DNA of 64,000 nucleotides from Rhizophagus clarus (lineage: Eukaryota > Glomeromycota > Glomeromycetes > Glomerales > Glomeraceae), in the NCBI GenBank assembly GCA_015698045.1, contig BLAL01000218.1, positions 1 through 64,000 on the forward strand, in the 5' to 3' direction. The position numbers and the translations under genes are program-made. This document shows positions 51,009-63,370 of this stretch, piece after piece. Within the stretch, counting starts at the first letter, position 1, and each line of letters opens with the position of its first letter. Below the pieces are notes generated by a model. That model saw only the letters and a list, made by a program, of their open reading frames with translations, had not been told where the DNA came from and ran no database searches.

Positions 51009-51013
51009 CCTTC
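51009..51013. other. Right target-site duplication CCTTC
   Basis: Second copy of the 5-bp direct repeat flanking the element, immediately outside the right terminal palindrome. Predicted empty site: TAAGTA-CCTTC-CACATC. Confidence 0.7.
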
Positions 51014-51776
51014 CACATCAAGGGCGGACTTTTTTTTGTTAAACCATACGTCGAATTATATACTATCTAGTAACGGATACTTCAAAGACAAAAGAAGTGA
51101 GAACTAATTACCGCCATTGTTAGCGGTGAAATGTAGTGGTCATGCCATCTTATGGTTGCGTTGATTGATTGATCGATTGATCAACGTACATATTTTGTAG
51201 AATTAGCTAATTCGCAACGTGATAAATAAGACTTCTCAACGAACACAGCCGTATTTTAATTTCCTGCGATCAGAAACGAATTGTGTACCATATCGATTTT
51301 GACGAACTTCTTTAAAGATGAGTGAATACTAACTATTGTTTATTTTACCTCTTTTTTATTTATATCTTAACATCAACTATGTTGCTCTTACTTCCCTTCT
51401 CACATTCATTATTTATTCTATGTATACTAACAAATGTTATTTAAATGCGCGTGTTAACTAATTTTTCATTTTAAATATTTTCTAATAATATATAGGGAGG
51501 GCAAAAGAAGCCAGAGAGGATAAAAAGATGAAAAGACAACAACTTACAACTTAACGTCCAGAATTCATGAAAAATCTAAAGCTTTACAATAAGTATAGTG
51601 AAAAATGGTGGAAGATTGGAAAATTGAAATTTTATTATAATTTTAGATTTAAACTTATTAAAATAAAATTACATATATTACATTTACATAAATTTATAAA
51701 ATATCTAATGAATAAATATTGTTCTGTACATGTTCAGTTGTGTGTATATATTTCACTAATAAACGAAATTCTACGG

Positions 51777-52142
51777 CGTAATATTACATTCGGAAATGTT
51801 TCAAAATACTACATCGTAAACATGCGAAATTTAACGACGTAATATTACGGAGTATTATACATTCGGAAAAGTTTCGAAATATTACATCGTAAACATGCGA
51901 ATTTTAACGACGTAATATTACGAAGTATTACACGTTCGGAAAAGTTTCGAAATATTACATCGTAAACATGCGAAATTTAACGACGTAATATTACGGAGTA
52001 TTATACAGTCGGAAATTTAGTACGCGTAAACTTACGGTATTATTACGTGTAAAACTACGGAATATTACGCTACGTAATATTCCGAAGGTCCTGTAAACTT
52101 ACGGAGTATTTCGCAGGCGTAAAGTTTCGTAATATTACGCCT
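51777..52142. repeat. 73-bp tandem repeat containing CGTAATATTACG
   Basis: ACATCGTAAACATGCGAA recurs at 51811, 51884 and 51957, a period of 73 bp, with degenerate partial units beyond to about 52142. Each unit contains GACGTAATATTACGRAG, a 12-bp palindrome that includes TAATATTAC. No adjacent gene. Confidence 0.8.
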
Positions 52143-53889
52143 TATTAAATTTGCTGATGTAGTATAACAACCAATCGCAAACAATATTACTTATTAAAAA
52201 TGTAGATCACCTGATATGTTAACTATATAGCATGATCTGTATATAAATATCTGGCAAACTTTGTTCCCGACATTAATTAACCAGTGCAGCAAGGGAGGTG
52301 CTTACATCATGTTGCCACTGCCTGTAGCTGTGAATTAAGTTCTAAACTTGACCTATTTATACTTTCTATCATTTTCACCAATAACAAAGCCCAAAAAATG
52401 CATTTTAAACAACAGCATTATAAAATAAAATTTGCATTATTTTAAAACATTCCCTGGAATTATTTAATTACACTGGATAGATAATTATCAACTATATAAT
52501 TTTTGTCATTAACTATTCTAATCTTTATGCAATTTGTTGATACACTTTAATTTATCTGTATATATATATATATAAGCTTAATCTATTACCGTAACGCTTA
52601 CAGTTCCTATTACCTAGTTAACGCCATCAAGTCTTATCAAGTCAATATCAAAAAACCACATTTTATCAAAGTGTATAAAGTGTATGATCGAAAGTATACA
52701 AGATCAAGGTACAGAAAAATTTGTGTATATGAATTAAATTAAACTTGTGTGCTCAACTAGTTTGAATAACAAAATATATAATATAACGGTCAATGTATAA
52801 AAAGGAAAAATATAGATTATATCAATTACCATTATATTTTAAATTTTTTCAATATACAGTACAGTAGTTTCTTTAATAGTAGTCATTTTGTCATATTGGA
52901 CTTTATATAGTTTGGCCGATTATAAATTATCATCTATTTATTAAGACAAGCATGCTATTACTTTAACTGATAAGTGCTTATTAAAAGTAAGTATAGAAAT
53001 TTATGATAGAGACCTTTTATCAATTTTTTTTGTCAAATTTTTTAATGTTATTTTTGGAATTAAAGGAGGAATTAATGAAATTAAAATTTCACCAAAGTTT
53101 CAAAAATAGAGATATAATTTTTAAAATTATAATACAATCATAAAATCAGTAATATGTAATAAATAAATTAGAAAAAATATCAATTCCATGATTATAATCT
53201 TCATCTTATATTAATTAAAAAAGAAAAAAAAAATATCATTTATAAATATATAGGCTCCATCAAATCAATTGATTTGATAAAAGTATATGCTCCAACCATT
53301 GCAAAATACTGTGCCAGCCATAAGGTTAGTAATATATATAATAAATAAATTTAAGATTAAAAATTAAAATTTTTCACTTAATACAAAGCAAGAGTACCTA
53401 GTAAATGAAGATGGGATCATGCACTGACAAGACAGTGACATTACCAAAAAACAAGTTTTTAGACCAGGAATTATTTTACTTTAATAAACATGTAATATAA
53501 GTCAAAGAATTTATCATTATTTTTTTCGTGACTTTTCATGACATGTCTTACTCTAATATCCTTTTTTATGTTGACATTTAACATTTTTTTTATTTGTAAT
53601 TCACTGTAAATATAATTATTTTTGGTTTAAAAGTATTTCATCATATTTTATAATATTAGACAGTTATATTATATGGTAATTGTAAAATACTTTGTTATCC
53701 TAAATAAATAAAAAAGCCAAATAAATTTTGTTTTCATAAATTATTAAATATTCGTTAAAAATAACTAAATATAGTAAATTATAAAATGAATTATTTAAAA
53801 TACAAACTAAAAATCTCGTAATATTTAGATTTTATAACGATGTACTTATTGGTGTAAAAAATAAATCCATATAAATAAATAAAAAAAAA

Positions 53890-54290
53890 TAAGTATCGCA
53901 CCTTCAGCATTTTTCTAATTTTTTTAAGTATTACTTGATGAGTTCCAAATCTTACTAATTGTTGTTCATTACAATCCCATTCTATATAATATTCTCCAAT
54001 TCAATCTGCTGTATAAATTTCAGAGAATCCACTTTAGTTAAATATTCAATATTCTTTAAATTATTGTATGGGATCCGGAACATACGTTTTTCGATTGACA
54101 TTTTTGTATTAAATCTTCAATACCATCATTTCCAGAAGTCCAATTTGAAAAATTTGCTTTTAAATAATTTTGAACCAATATTCACAATATAATGTAGCCA
54201 AACATTCTTGATTACAATTTTCATAAATTCTTCTTGTTCCTTCATTAAAAAGTATTTTATCTCGATCATAATTTTTTTTGTTTAACCTAA
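53890..54290 (-). pseudogene. Remnant of a protein-kinase gene (N-terminal region)
   Basis: On the minus strand this reads as a decayed copy of the 58970-59370 region of the kinase gene: AATGAAGGAACAAGAAG, then TTATTTAAAAGCAAATTTT and CAAATTGGACTTCTGGAAAT match almost base for base, followed by broken frames. Only the region upstream of the kinase core is left. Probably a fragment of a paralogue, as this kinase family is large in this kind of genome. Confidence 0.7.
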
Positions 54291-55678
54291 TATGATCACA
54301 GTATCACAGTACTGAATTAATTGGGTTTTTATCCAGATTTTTTTATCCGGTTATTAATGTAACCATAAGTTGTTACGGGCACATGGCACAACGGTCACAC
54401 CCACGCTGTACTAATAACAACTGATTTACTGCGGATGTATCACGCAAATTCTTAAACACCTCCCTATGATTACAAAAAAGAGAAACAAATGTAAACCAAT
54501 ATGATATAGACTATTACAAATAAAGGCATCTGAATAATATCAGGTGTTAAAAAAAAACTAATTCTTCTTGATTTTAGAATTTTGATATAATAATTTATTT
54601 ATGGATGTAACAAATTAGGCAATTACAATTTTCATACATTATTTCTAAGTTTGAATTATTATCAAATGAAAAATTCATGTTGATCGATCCAATATTGCAA
54701 TATTCAGGCGTAAAATTAAAGGGAAGGTATATAGTCAGGCGCTATAAATAGTAAAAGAAAGGACTTTGCTTTACTAATTTCAAATTATTTATTTTAAGTC
54801 TTTTCCAAGTAATGTTAATAACGAAAACAAATACTCAAAGTAGGTATCTCGCTCGCGCCGTGCAATTTTTTAATTCAAGTTTGTTTAATATGTTATCTTC
54901 AAAATAACTTTTTATGTTAATGGTCGTATGTATCTTAATAATTTGTTCTGTGTTTACAAATCAATAATTTAAAAAATATTTAATTGGTTGGTCAATTTGG
55001 AAATTACCCCTACCCTTCTTTGTCTTGAGTTTTTTGTGTACTTTTTTATAAAATAAAATACCCTTTTTTGGTAACAATATTATATGTTGTTTTTGAGTTT
55101 AAATCATTTACTGTGTAAATTCATTCTATTTTCAGTCGATCATTATTCTTCTATACAAATATGAAAAATAATATTAATTATGAATTATTAATTGTTATGA
55201 ACTTAATTTTACATTTTACCGTATTTATTTAGTTTCTTTATGAGCGGAATTGTAATCCCGATATATATATATATATTATATTTTTAATTATTTCATTCAT
55301 TACACTTGTACGCAGTAAAAAAGAAGAGATTGACAAATTAATTGCATTTTCCAATTACTTATATGGGCATTCTAGAAAGAAAAGGAAACTAACACTCCGA
55401 GATTTTTTGATCAATTTCCTTATTAAGTGATTGATCTGGCGTTGAAATAAATTGAATTACTCCGATTCGTAGAAAAAAAAAATTACGATAAATTGTTTTT
55501 TCTTTTTTTTCTTTTCGTAAAAGTGAAACATTGAGATTCTTCCTTACTTCTTTATTTCTTTTTTTATTTAACATTATTAGTTAATTCACAACATGTATTA
55601 TTTAAACAAAACAAAATATTTAAATTTTATCTTTCTTTTCATTAATTTCCCTAAAATCTTTTTTAATAATATTTAACA

Positions 55679-57829
55679 ATGATTCAATTTCGTAAATTCG
55701 TAAAATTAGCTGATAAATTAATCTTAAATCGAGCTAATAATCATGTTTCATCAATTTTTTTTACTCATAATTTTCAAAATAATAATATCAAGAACACGCA
55801 ATTTAGAATGAATTCATCATTGATCATTAACGTTAACCCTAAAAGAAATGATTTTACTTTATCTAATGATTCATTTAAAATTAATTTTATTCAACACCAT
55901 AAAAGATTTTATAATCAAGATACGAATGCTTCTAGTGTTTGGGATCCTTATCCAGGTTAATTTAATTTAAATTATTAAATTATTTGAAAAACTTAAAATT
56001 TTACGTAAAAACTCATTTTTTTTTTTTTTTTTATTAAATTTTTATTTAGTGCCGACGAATCCTTTAATTGATAAATCCGCGGAAACTGCGCTTGACCAAG
56101 AAAATTACAAAAAATCTCATCCACATGGTCAAAGACCACCATCATCACCTCAGTCAGGGCGCAATAAATATAACATTCCTATTTTCAATTTATTTTCTCC
56201 TCGTGTAAATGATGCTATATTAACCACAGTTATGGGTATAGCTGCCGTTGGATTTGGTGGTGTAATGTACCATACTTGGTGGGTATTGATCCATCCACTT
56301 CAACTTATGATATTCATCTTCTAATATTACTATTTTATTATTGAAGGTATGAATGGCACGAAGTTCGTAAAGTACTACAATCATTTTTAAAACCTGCATA
56401 TCTTTTAAAATCAAAAATAAAAGAAACTTATTTTGCAAGAGATGAATATCAAGAAATTTTTAGTGTAATAGCGGGTGATACGAAAGGAAAATATTATTTA
56501 TTGGTCGGTGAAAATGGTACAGGAAAAACTCAATTAGTATTAAGGGCTATGGATATCGTAAATCATTATGGTGTCGTATTTTGTGAAGCTCATTCGGATC
56601 CTGAAATTTTTAAAACAAGATTGGGTAGAGCGTTAAATTATACTTTTAGAGAAGATTATATTGGTGGCTTGTTTGCGAGAGAAGCTCCTGAAAGAGGTAT
56701 TTAGATTTTTAAAAAGTATTAGTAAATTTTTTTTATCTTGGTCATTGATGTCTCATAATACGCTGAAATTAGAAAAAAAATTAATGTTAACTAATAACCT
56801 TATTAATTCTTAAAGGTTCTGCATTGCTTGATGTTGAGAAAGCTTTGAATATTGTGGAAGAAGTTGCTTATAAGCATAATCTTCGTCATGGACGTCCGTT
56901 TGTTCTTATAATTAATAACATTCACAATTTCAAAGATGATGAAGATGGGTGTGATTTATTAGAACTTTTACAACAACGCGCTGAAGCTTGGGCTTCTAGT
57001 GGTTTCGTTACAATGGTTTTCAATACAGATGATTATAGCGTATATGAGAGAATGAGTAAGTTATATTTTTATTATATATGCTTGTAGAATTATTTATTTA
57101 AATTAAATTAATTTTTTTTTTTTTTTTACATTGCATGCAGAAATGGATGCAACTCATATGGAAACAATTAGAGTTCATGATTTAGAAACTAATGATGCTG
57201 TAAAGTATTTAAAAGAAAAACGTCGTGGTCTTGAATCAGAAGAAGAATTAATGCATATTGTAAAAAATCGTATCGGTGGACGACTTTCACATCTTAATCG
57301 TTTAACTAAGGTACCTGATGCTGATATTTATGGTAATTATTTTACAAATTTCATGTATTTTATTTTGAGAGAAAATTTTTCATAACTCAAAAATGTATAA
57401 TTTTTAGAGGCTATAAGTCAACTTGAAGATGAAGAAAGAACCTGGTTGATTAATGCGATAGGACTTATACCAAATTTTGATGGACCAGAATATGAATCAC
57501 AAAAATATGCTGTAGCAGCATGGAAGCTTATTAGAGAAATGATAAAATCACCAACAAAATCTGTAACGTTAAGTATGGGAAGAGATATAACTGGTAATCC
57601 AAGGTATTTAAAAAAATTGGACCATGATGGTATTATTATAATTGATACTGAAAATCATATTAAACCCGATTCACAAATTTCAATAAATTTCTTTGAGGAA
57701 GTTATTAATTCTAAAGGTTTTGGAGAAAAATTAGCTAAAGTTGAAAAAAGATTAGAACAAGTTGAAAAAGATGAAAGAACGAGGGAATTAATTTGGAGTA
57801 ATAAAAATAAGAGATCTTGGTGGATTTAG
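55679..57829 (+). CDS. Mitochondria-targeted P-loop ATPase, six exons
   Basis: Exons 55679-55955, 56050-56278, 56347-56696, 56816-57055, 57141-57332 and 57408-57829, about 569 aa, all phases consistent. The N-terminus is basic and Asp/Glu-poor for about 80 residues (a likely mitochondrial presequence), followed by a membrane segment in exon 2 (ILTTVMGIAAVGFGGVMYH). The ATPase has Walker A VGENGTGKTQLV, a Walker B-like FVLIINNIHNF and a helical C-terminal part ending in a coiled coil. It resembles AAA+/STAND-type ATPases of fungal mitochondrial inner membrane; no specific name is justified. A broken partial copy lies at 63184-63370. Confidence 0.75.
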
Positions 57830-58830
57830 AAACGTTAGGTATTCTAATATATAGTAACTGTATACAATATATATGAATGTTTCTTTTATATATTTACTGT
57901 TAATAAAAAATAAGCGTCATTTTAATTATCTTTAATTTATTTTCTTAAAAATATCCATTTTAAATATCGTAGTAGCTAATTATTCACACATTGATTTTTT
58001 TTTAACCACGGATCGATTGGATTAAACTAATAAGATTATTTTGAAATGGAATCCAAAACAGCATTTTTAGATCTTAGCTCTTTTTTTTGTGATGAATATC
58101 TCATGCCATAACTTCACATATTTTTAATTAAGTAATATATATAATTCAATTAAATATCATAATTTTACGAACAGATAATCTTAAATTTTTCTTTGCATCA
58201 TTTATCATCATCATCCTTAAATATTTTCAGTATCAATACACAAAATATTTTCTCTTAACCTTGTCGATCGCTACCATTAAATTTAAAGAGATTTAAAAAT
58301 TGAAATATTTAATTTAAAACAATATATATTGTAAAAGTTAACTAGAAATTCTGCATTTTTATCACTAATTAAATTTTTTTAATGTATCTTATAAATATTT
58401 GAATATTTGAGCGTTTAATTTATTTTTTTATTATTTTTTTTTATATTATGTACTCCTTATTTTTTAAATTTAAAATAAAAAAAATGAAAATTTTATGGTT
58501 CGTACGAGGCTATCGGTGAGGTATACTAAACTTATGTATGACCCTCCATCCTGGTCAAAAACCCCGGGTAGTTACCCCGGATGCATCCAGGGTAACTACC
58601 CGGGGTTTTTGATCAATACGGCGATGACAAATTTTCAGTACTACATGATTTCAGCACATGACATAAGGTAGATCAATAGACAATACTAATGTTCGATGGT
58701 TGCACAATTAATTTTGTTTATTTATTGCCAAGTATAAAGTTTTCTTTTGTACACCGTTTAAAGTTCAAATAAAAATATTTTGCTATTGTTAGTATGCCTA
58801 CCATTTGAATAAAACTAATTCATTTAATAG
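57830..58830. other. Intergenic interval with a GC-rich hairpin
   Basis: AT-rich and gene-free apart from the perfect inverted repeat at 58555-58612. The missing first exon of the kinase gene should lie here. Confidence 0.45.
58555..58612. repeat. Perfect 22-bp inverted repeat with palindromic spacer
   Basis: Left arm 58555-58576 and right arm 58591-58612 are exact reverse complements, with the GC-rich centre CCCCGGGTAGTTACC. The 14-nt spacer contains the palindrome GGATGCATCC. Its GC content stands out sharply. Likely a small foldback repeat or MITE. Confidence 0.8.
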
Positions 58831-61303
58831 TTCAAAGAGCATATGGATCAATTGATTATAATATTCACAGGGGCATTCACAACGAAACTGAATTTGTAAA
58901 ACAAACAATTCGTTCTGATAACTCTCTTACAGAAGATGAAAAAACTGAAGCAGTAAGAGTAATTAATAAAACTTATGATCGAAATAAAATACTCTTCAAT
59001 GAAGGAACAAGAAGGATTTGTGAAAAATGTAACCAAAAATGCTTAGCTACATTATACTGTGAATGTTGTGTTCGGAACTATTTAAAAGCAAATTTTTCAA
59101 ATTGGACTTCTGGAAATAGTAATATTGATGAATTAATACAAAAATGTCAAATAGAATCTCTTGGGCCAGAGGATATAGTTGAGTGGATCCCATATAATAA
59201 TTTAAAGAATGTTAAATATTTAACTGAAGGCGGATTCTCCAAAATTTATACAGCAAGTTGGATTAATGGAAAATATGAGGAATGGGATTCCAAAAAACAA
59301 AAATTAATCAGATGTGGAACTGTCAAAGCGATACTTAAAGAATTAGAAAAAGCTGAAAATGCAAATAAAAATTGGTTTGAAGAGGTTTGTAATTTAAGCA
59401 TATATTAAAACTTCACATTTAAATTCTTTGATTATTAACAAATACAAGAATATTTATATAGGCTAAAATACATTTAAATGTAAGTAGTAAATATCCAAGG
59501 GTTGTTCAATGTAGTGGGTTAACACAAAATCCATCAAATGGAAATTTTATGCTTGTAATGAATAGAATGGATGTAAATTTAAGAGAATATTTACAACAAA
59601 ATTATAATCAACTTTCATGGAAAGAAAGAATTAAAATCACTATTTCAATAATTGATGCTCTTTATTGCATTCATAAAGAGAAATTAATTCATAGAGATTT
59701 ACATTCTGGTAATATATTATATTTGCAAAAGGAAGATTTTTGGTTAATTAGTGATCTTGGATTTTGTGGCCCTGTAAATAAATCACCAAAAAGTATATAT
59801 GGAAATCTTCCATATATAGCACCTGAAGTTGTTGCTGGAAAGAAGAATACTTTTGCGTCTGATATTTATAGTATTGCAATGCTTATGTGGGAAATTTCAT
59901 CTGGACAACCTCCTTTTAATAAATATGAACATGATTATTATCTTGCAACGAATATAGTTAATGGTATAGGACCAAAAATAGTATCAGGAACTCCTTTAGG
60001 ATATAAAAATTTAATGAAACAATGTTGGGATGCCGATCCATTAGAAAGACCTGATATTAAAACACTTAGGAATAAAATAAGCGAAATTAATGCATCCTAT
60101 CAAAATATACCAATTGAATTAGATGTAGATAGTATTTTAGAAACAAGTGACTCAGAAACAAATTATACAAGTAGCAGATTATTTACAAGTAAAATTCATC
60201 AATTTGAAAATTTTCCTGAACCAAGAAATGCAACAGAAGGTATAATAGTATAAGATTTACCGTTAAATTTTTATTATTATTATTTTATTTATAATTTTTT
60301 AATTTGTATAATAATAGAGGAACAAGAAGGTAATGTAAAATTGATGGGTTATTTATTCATAGTTGAAACTTTCTAATAAAATAACCTAAAAAATATTATT
60401 AATAGCATTCCATAGCGGATCCTATAAATTTAGCATTCCTGATAATAGTAAGTAAGGCTTTATTGAATATTTAGTATATAATACATATGTTAATATTATT
60501 TTTTTATTTGTAGTTAATGATTTTAATAATTCAAGTAATCAAAGTCATAGTAATACATCTAAATCAAGCAACATTCCAAAAGGTAATAATTCGTTATCAA
60601 AATATTTTGACATAGCCCTTGATTACTAAATAATTAATATATATTGTATCTTTAAATAATAATATGTTGTCATAGTATTTAACAATCTAAAAATAAATTC
60701 AAAAAATGGTAAGTAAACTAATTAATACATTTTGTTAATATAAGAGTTTTATTAAATATATTAATTTTTAATTTAAAAAACGTAGATATGGAAGCAATAC
60801 AACGACTAAATACTAAAAAACAGGATATTGATGTTAATGGTAACTAAATATAAAATATGATTATACTTATATATTCGGTATTGCTTAATATTATTATATC
60901 AAACTCTTTAGACATGCAAATTGAAGAAATTGTGCTTGAACGATCTATATACCAAACTGAACAAAATAACTCCATGACAACTGGTAAACAAAAATGCTAG
61001 AAAATAAAAAATTAACTATTAAATTATTTGAATTACACTGTAATCTACATTTATACAAAAAAAAATTTAATTTTATAGATAATAAAAATGAAGAAAAGGG
61101 CAAATCTAAGAGGATTTATTCAGGTTATTATTATTATTGCATTAAAATTAATATATATTTTAAAATACAATTACTTATTATATAAGTTTTATTTATTTCA
61201 AACAGATGATAAAGAAGACTTAACCGATAATAATAAATTCAAAAAGTTGAGATTAAATAGCAATAAGAGTAATTATTTATTTGAAGTAAAATTTATAACA
61301 TAG
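58831..61303 (+). CDS. Protein kinase with a tail of phase-1 mini-exons, 5' end not resolved
   Basis: Exons: 58831-59384 (opens after a TAG acceptor; start exon missing), 59462-60239, then mini-exons 60318-60329, 60406-60447, 60514-60582, 60786-60839, 60912-60983 and a last exon 61206-61303. The N-terminal region has a Cys-rich CEKCNQKCLATLYCECC segment. The kinase core has HRDLHSGNIL, a DLG in place of DFG, GNLPYIAPEV (APE) and LMKQCWDADPLERP. This is the tyrosine-kinase-like type hugely expanded in Rhizophagus. The mini-exons all begin and end in phase 1 and continue one frame (…HSGSYKFSIPDN…SNQSHSNTSKSSN…). Confidence 0.75.
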
Positions 61304-63183
61304 AGGAATATTTAATGTTAAATTTATTTTAATATCATTACAATCAAATTTCAATACTTACAAAGAAATTATATTGCAAATGATGGTGAGAAGTTTTTTA
61401 CATTTATTATTTATCAGTTATTAATTTTATTACTGAATTAACATAATAATACTTATAATATTTACAGATGAAGATGAAATTTTTAATAATCCAAACTTAC
61501 ACTCGGAAGATCAAGATGAACTAGAGATTCCAGAAAGTAAGTTAACAAAAATATTTGATATAATGCATACTTTTTAAAATTGACTTATTTTCATTTTTTA
61601 TTAGAAATTAATTAATAATAACTTAAATATTTTTTAAGTTAAATATTATATATTTTCATTATATTATTATCATCTGGAATTATTCAAACACTAAGCCTAG
61701 AATAGCGAACTTCACACATTACTTAGTTTGTAATTTAAATAATTCATTTTATTTATTTATTTTATTTATTTTTAATTTGCCCAATATAGTATAGCAATTT
61801 TATATTTACAATAAACTTGAACAATTTAAACAAATTGAGTTATTATATCCTGTTAAAGTCTATTACAATGTAAAATTGAAATATTTCATTATAACACCTA
61901 CAATTATTCAATTAATATGGTTTTTATTATATAAAATATATCATATCTAATTTCAATTTTTTTTAAAAAGAATCGAAATAAAAAGAAAAACCAAAATAAA
62001 ATTAAATTAACTCAATTATTTGAATGAATATCATAATTAGAGCGTCAGTTAAAACTCGATTTGGTTCCCTTTGCTGATCACAGTCATATGAACAAAGTTC
62101 TCAAAATTGTAGATTAGCTTGATTCACGAGCGCGTTAATTGATGAAATTTTTTTTTTTTTTCCAGAAAAGCAAAATTTTCCAAGAAAGAATTTTTAGGAA
62201 ATACCCAAAACATGCATATGGATGAACAGTTTAAAAACAAAGTTAAATTTATTTTTTGGGACTTTTTTCCCAATGAATGTAGAATTGTTGGCATTAACAT
62301 ATTCCTACAAAATATGCTCTTTTGACAAATGTTGTGGTAATAAATCTTTTCAAGGATACTAAATGTGACCTTTCAGTTTGTTCACTGTAGACCAATGAAA
62401 TTGAAAATTGGAATATAAACGAATTTTTAGTTTATCACAAATAAATTTATTGTATGTTGAAATTATTACCGCATACTTTACATAATAATAAGATATAGAA
62501 AACCGTTACTATACATATTTTATGCTAACATATTTTAAACGGGAACGAGTGAACACAATTTAAATGTTAAATAATTAACGAATTTTTTTTTTTCAGTCAC
62601 ACGATAGTGAAAAATTGAATAAATGTTTTAAAGAATAAATAAATAAAAGTTGATTCGTTCATAATGATATCATAATCATTCACGGATTTATCATTTGTAT
62701 GTGAAGAACTACTCAAAGCAACATTCATAAGAATACGCGTCTTACACGTATCAGGAATACGACACAAATCAATATTTAAGTTTGCCAACTCTCAAAGTAG
62801 TCCTATTTCTATCACATAATTACTTTATTTAGAATTTTAGAAAAAAAAGAGAAAAGGGAGCTCCAAGGATTTTGATAATTTTCAGTATTGAGCGAATGAC
62901 AATAAATTGACGAATTTATAATAAAAAAAATTGAGAAAATATTTTTTTTTTTTATTTTTTTTCGCAAAAGTGAAATAAAGGTTTTTCATATTCTATTTTC
63001 TTATTAATAGGTTTTTTTAACGTTATCAGTTAAATTTGTGGTAATTCACATGCAATATACAATTAAAAAAGTATTCATATTTGTCTAAAATGATACTCCG
63101 CAAATTAATTTATCTATAATTTTAAAATAAAATTATAAAAATAACGCAACTTATATTCAATGATTCATCTTTATTGATAACAG
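61304..63183. other. Gene-poor interval after the kinase gene
   Basis: Contains one more exon-like piece (about 61469-61539, ATGAAGATGAAATTTTTAAT... to a GTAAGTTAAC donor) also in phase 1, which could be an alternative kinase tail exon. The rest is low-complexity AT-rich DNA. Near 62940-63060 it resembles the 5' flank of the ATPase gene (CGCAAAAGTGAAAT). Confidence 0.45.
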
Positions 63184-63370
63184 ATGAGATCTTATAATGA
63201 AGATGAATATGCTGCTGCTATTTGGGATCCTTATCCAGATTAATTAAATTAAATCATCATATTTGAAAGTTCTGGATAAAAAATTTTATTCAGTATCGAC
63301 AAATTCTTTAATTAATAAATCCGCAGAAACTGCACTTGATGAAGACAACCATCACTACATCAAGTAAATG
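63184..63370 (+). pseudogene. Broken partial copy of the P-loop ATPase gene
   Basis: GGGATCCTTATCCAG and TAATAAATCCGCAGAAACTGCACTTGA match the exon 1 end and exon 2 start of the gene at 55679 (TATTTGGGATCCTTATCCAG; GATAAATCCGCGGAAACTGC). An in-frame TAA follows and no ATPase core is present. The upstream 120 bp are also similar, so a DNA-level duplication is likely. Confidence 0.7.

Larger units (their letters stand above)
51014..55678. other. Host right flank, mostly gene-free
   Basis: AT-rich sequence with a 73-bp tandem repeat (51777-52142), an antisense kinase pseudogene (53890-54290), TA-rich runs near 52558 and 55260, and scattered short ORFs with no recognisable domains. The ORF at 51567-51842 runs into the repeat array and is not convincing. 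Confidence 0.5.

Noticed and set aside
51777-52142. CRISPR-like array
   Set aside because: The whole 73-bp unit repeats, with no unique spacers, in a eukaryotic context.
53959-54192. Plus-strand ORF of 77 codons
   Set aside because: It is the complement of the kinase pseudogene on the minus strand.
61088-61303. 71-codon stand-alone ORF after the kinase
   Set aside because: Its 3' part is better explained as the last kinase exon (61206-61303); the 5' part is AT-rich intron.
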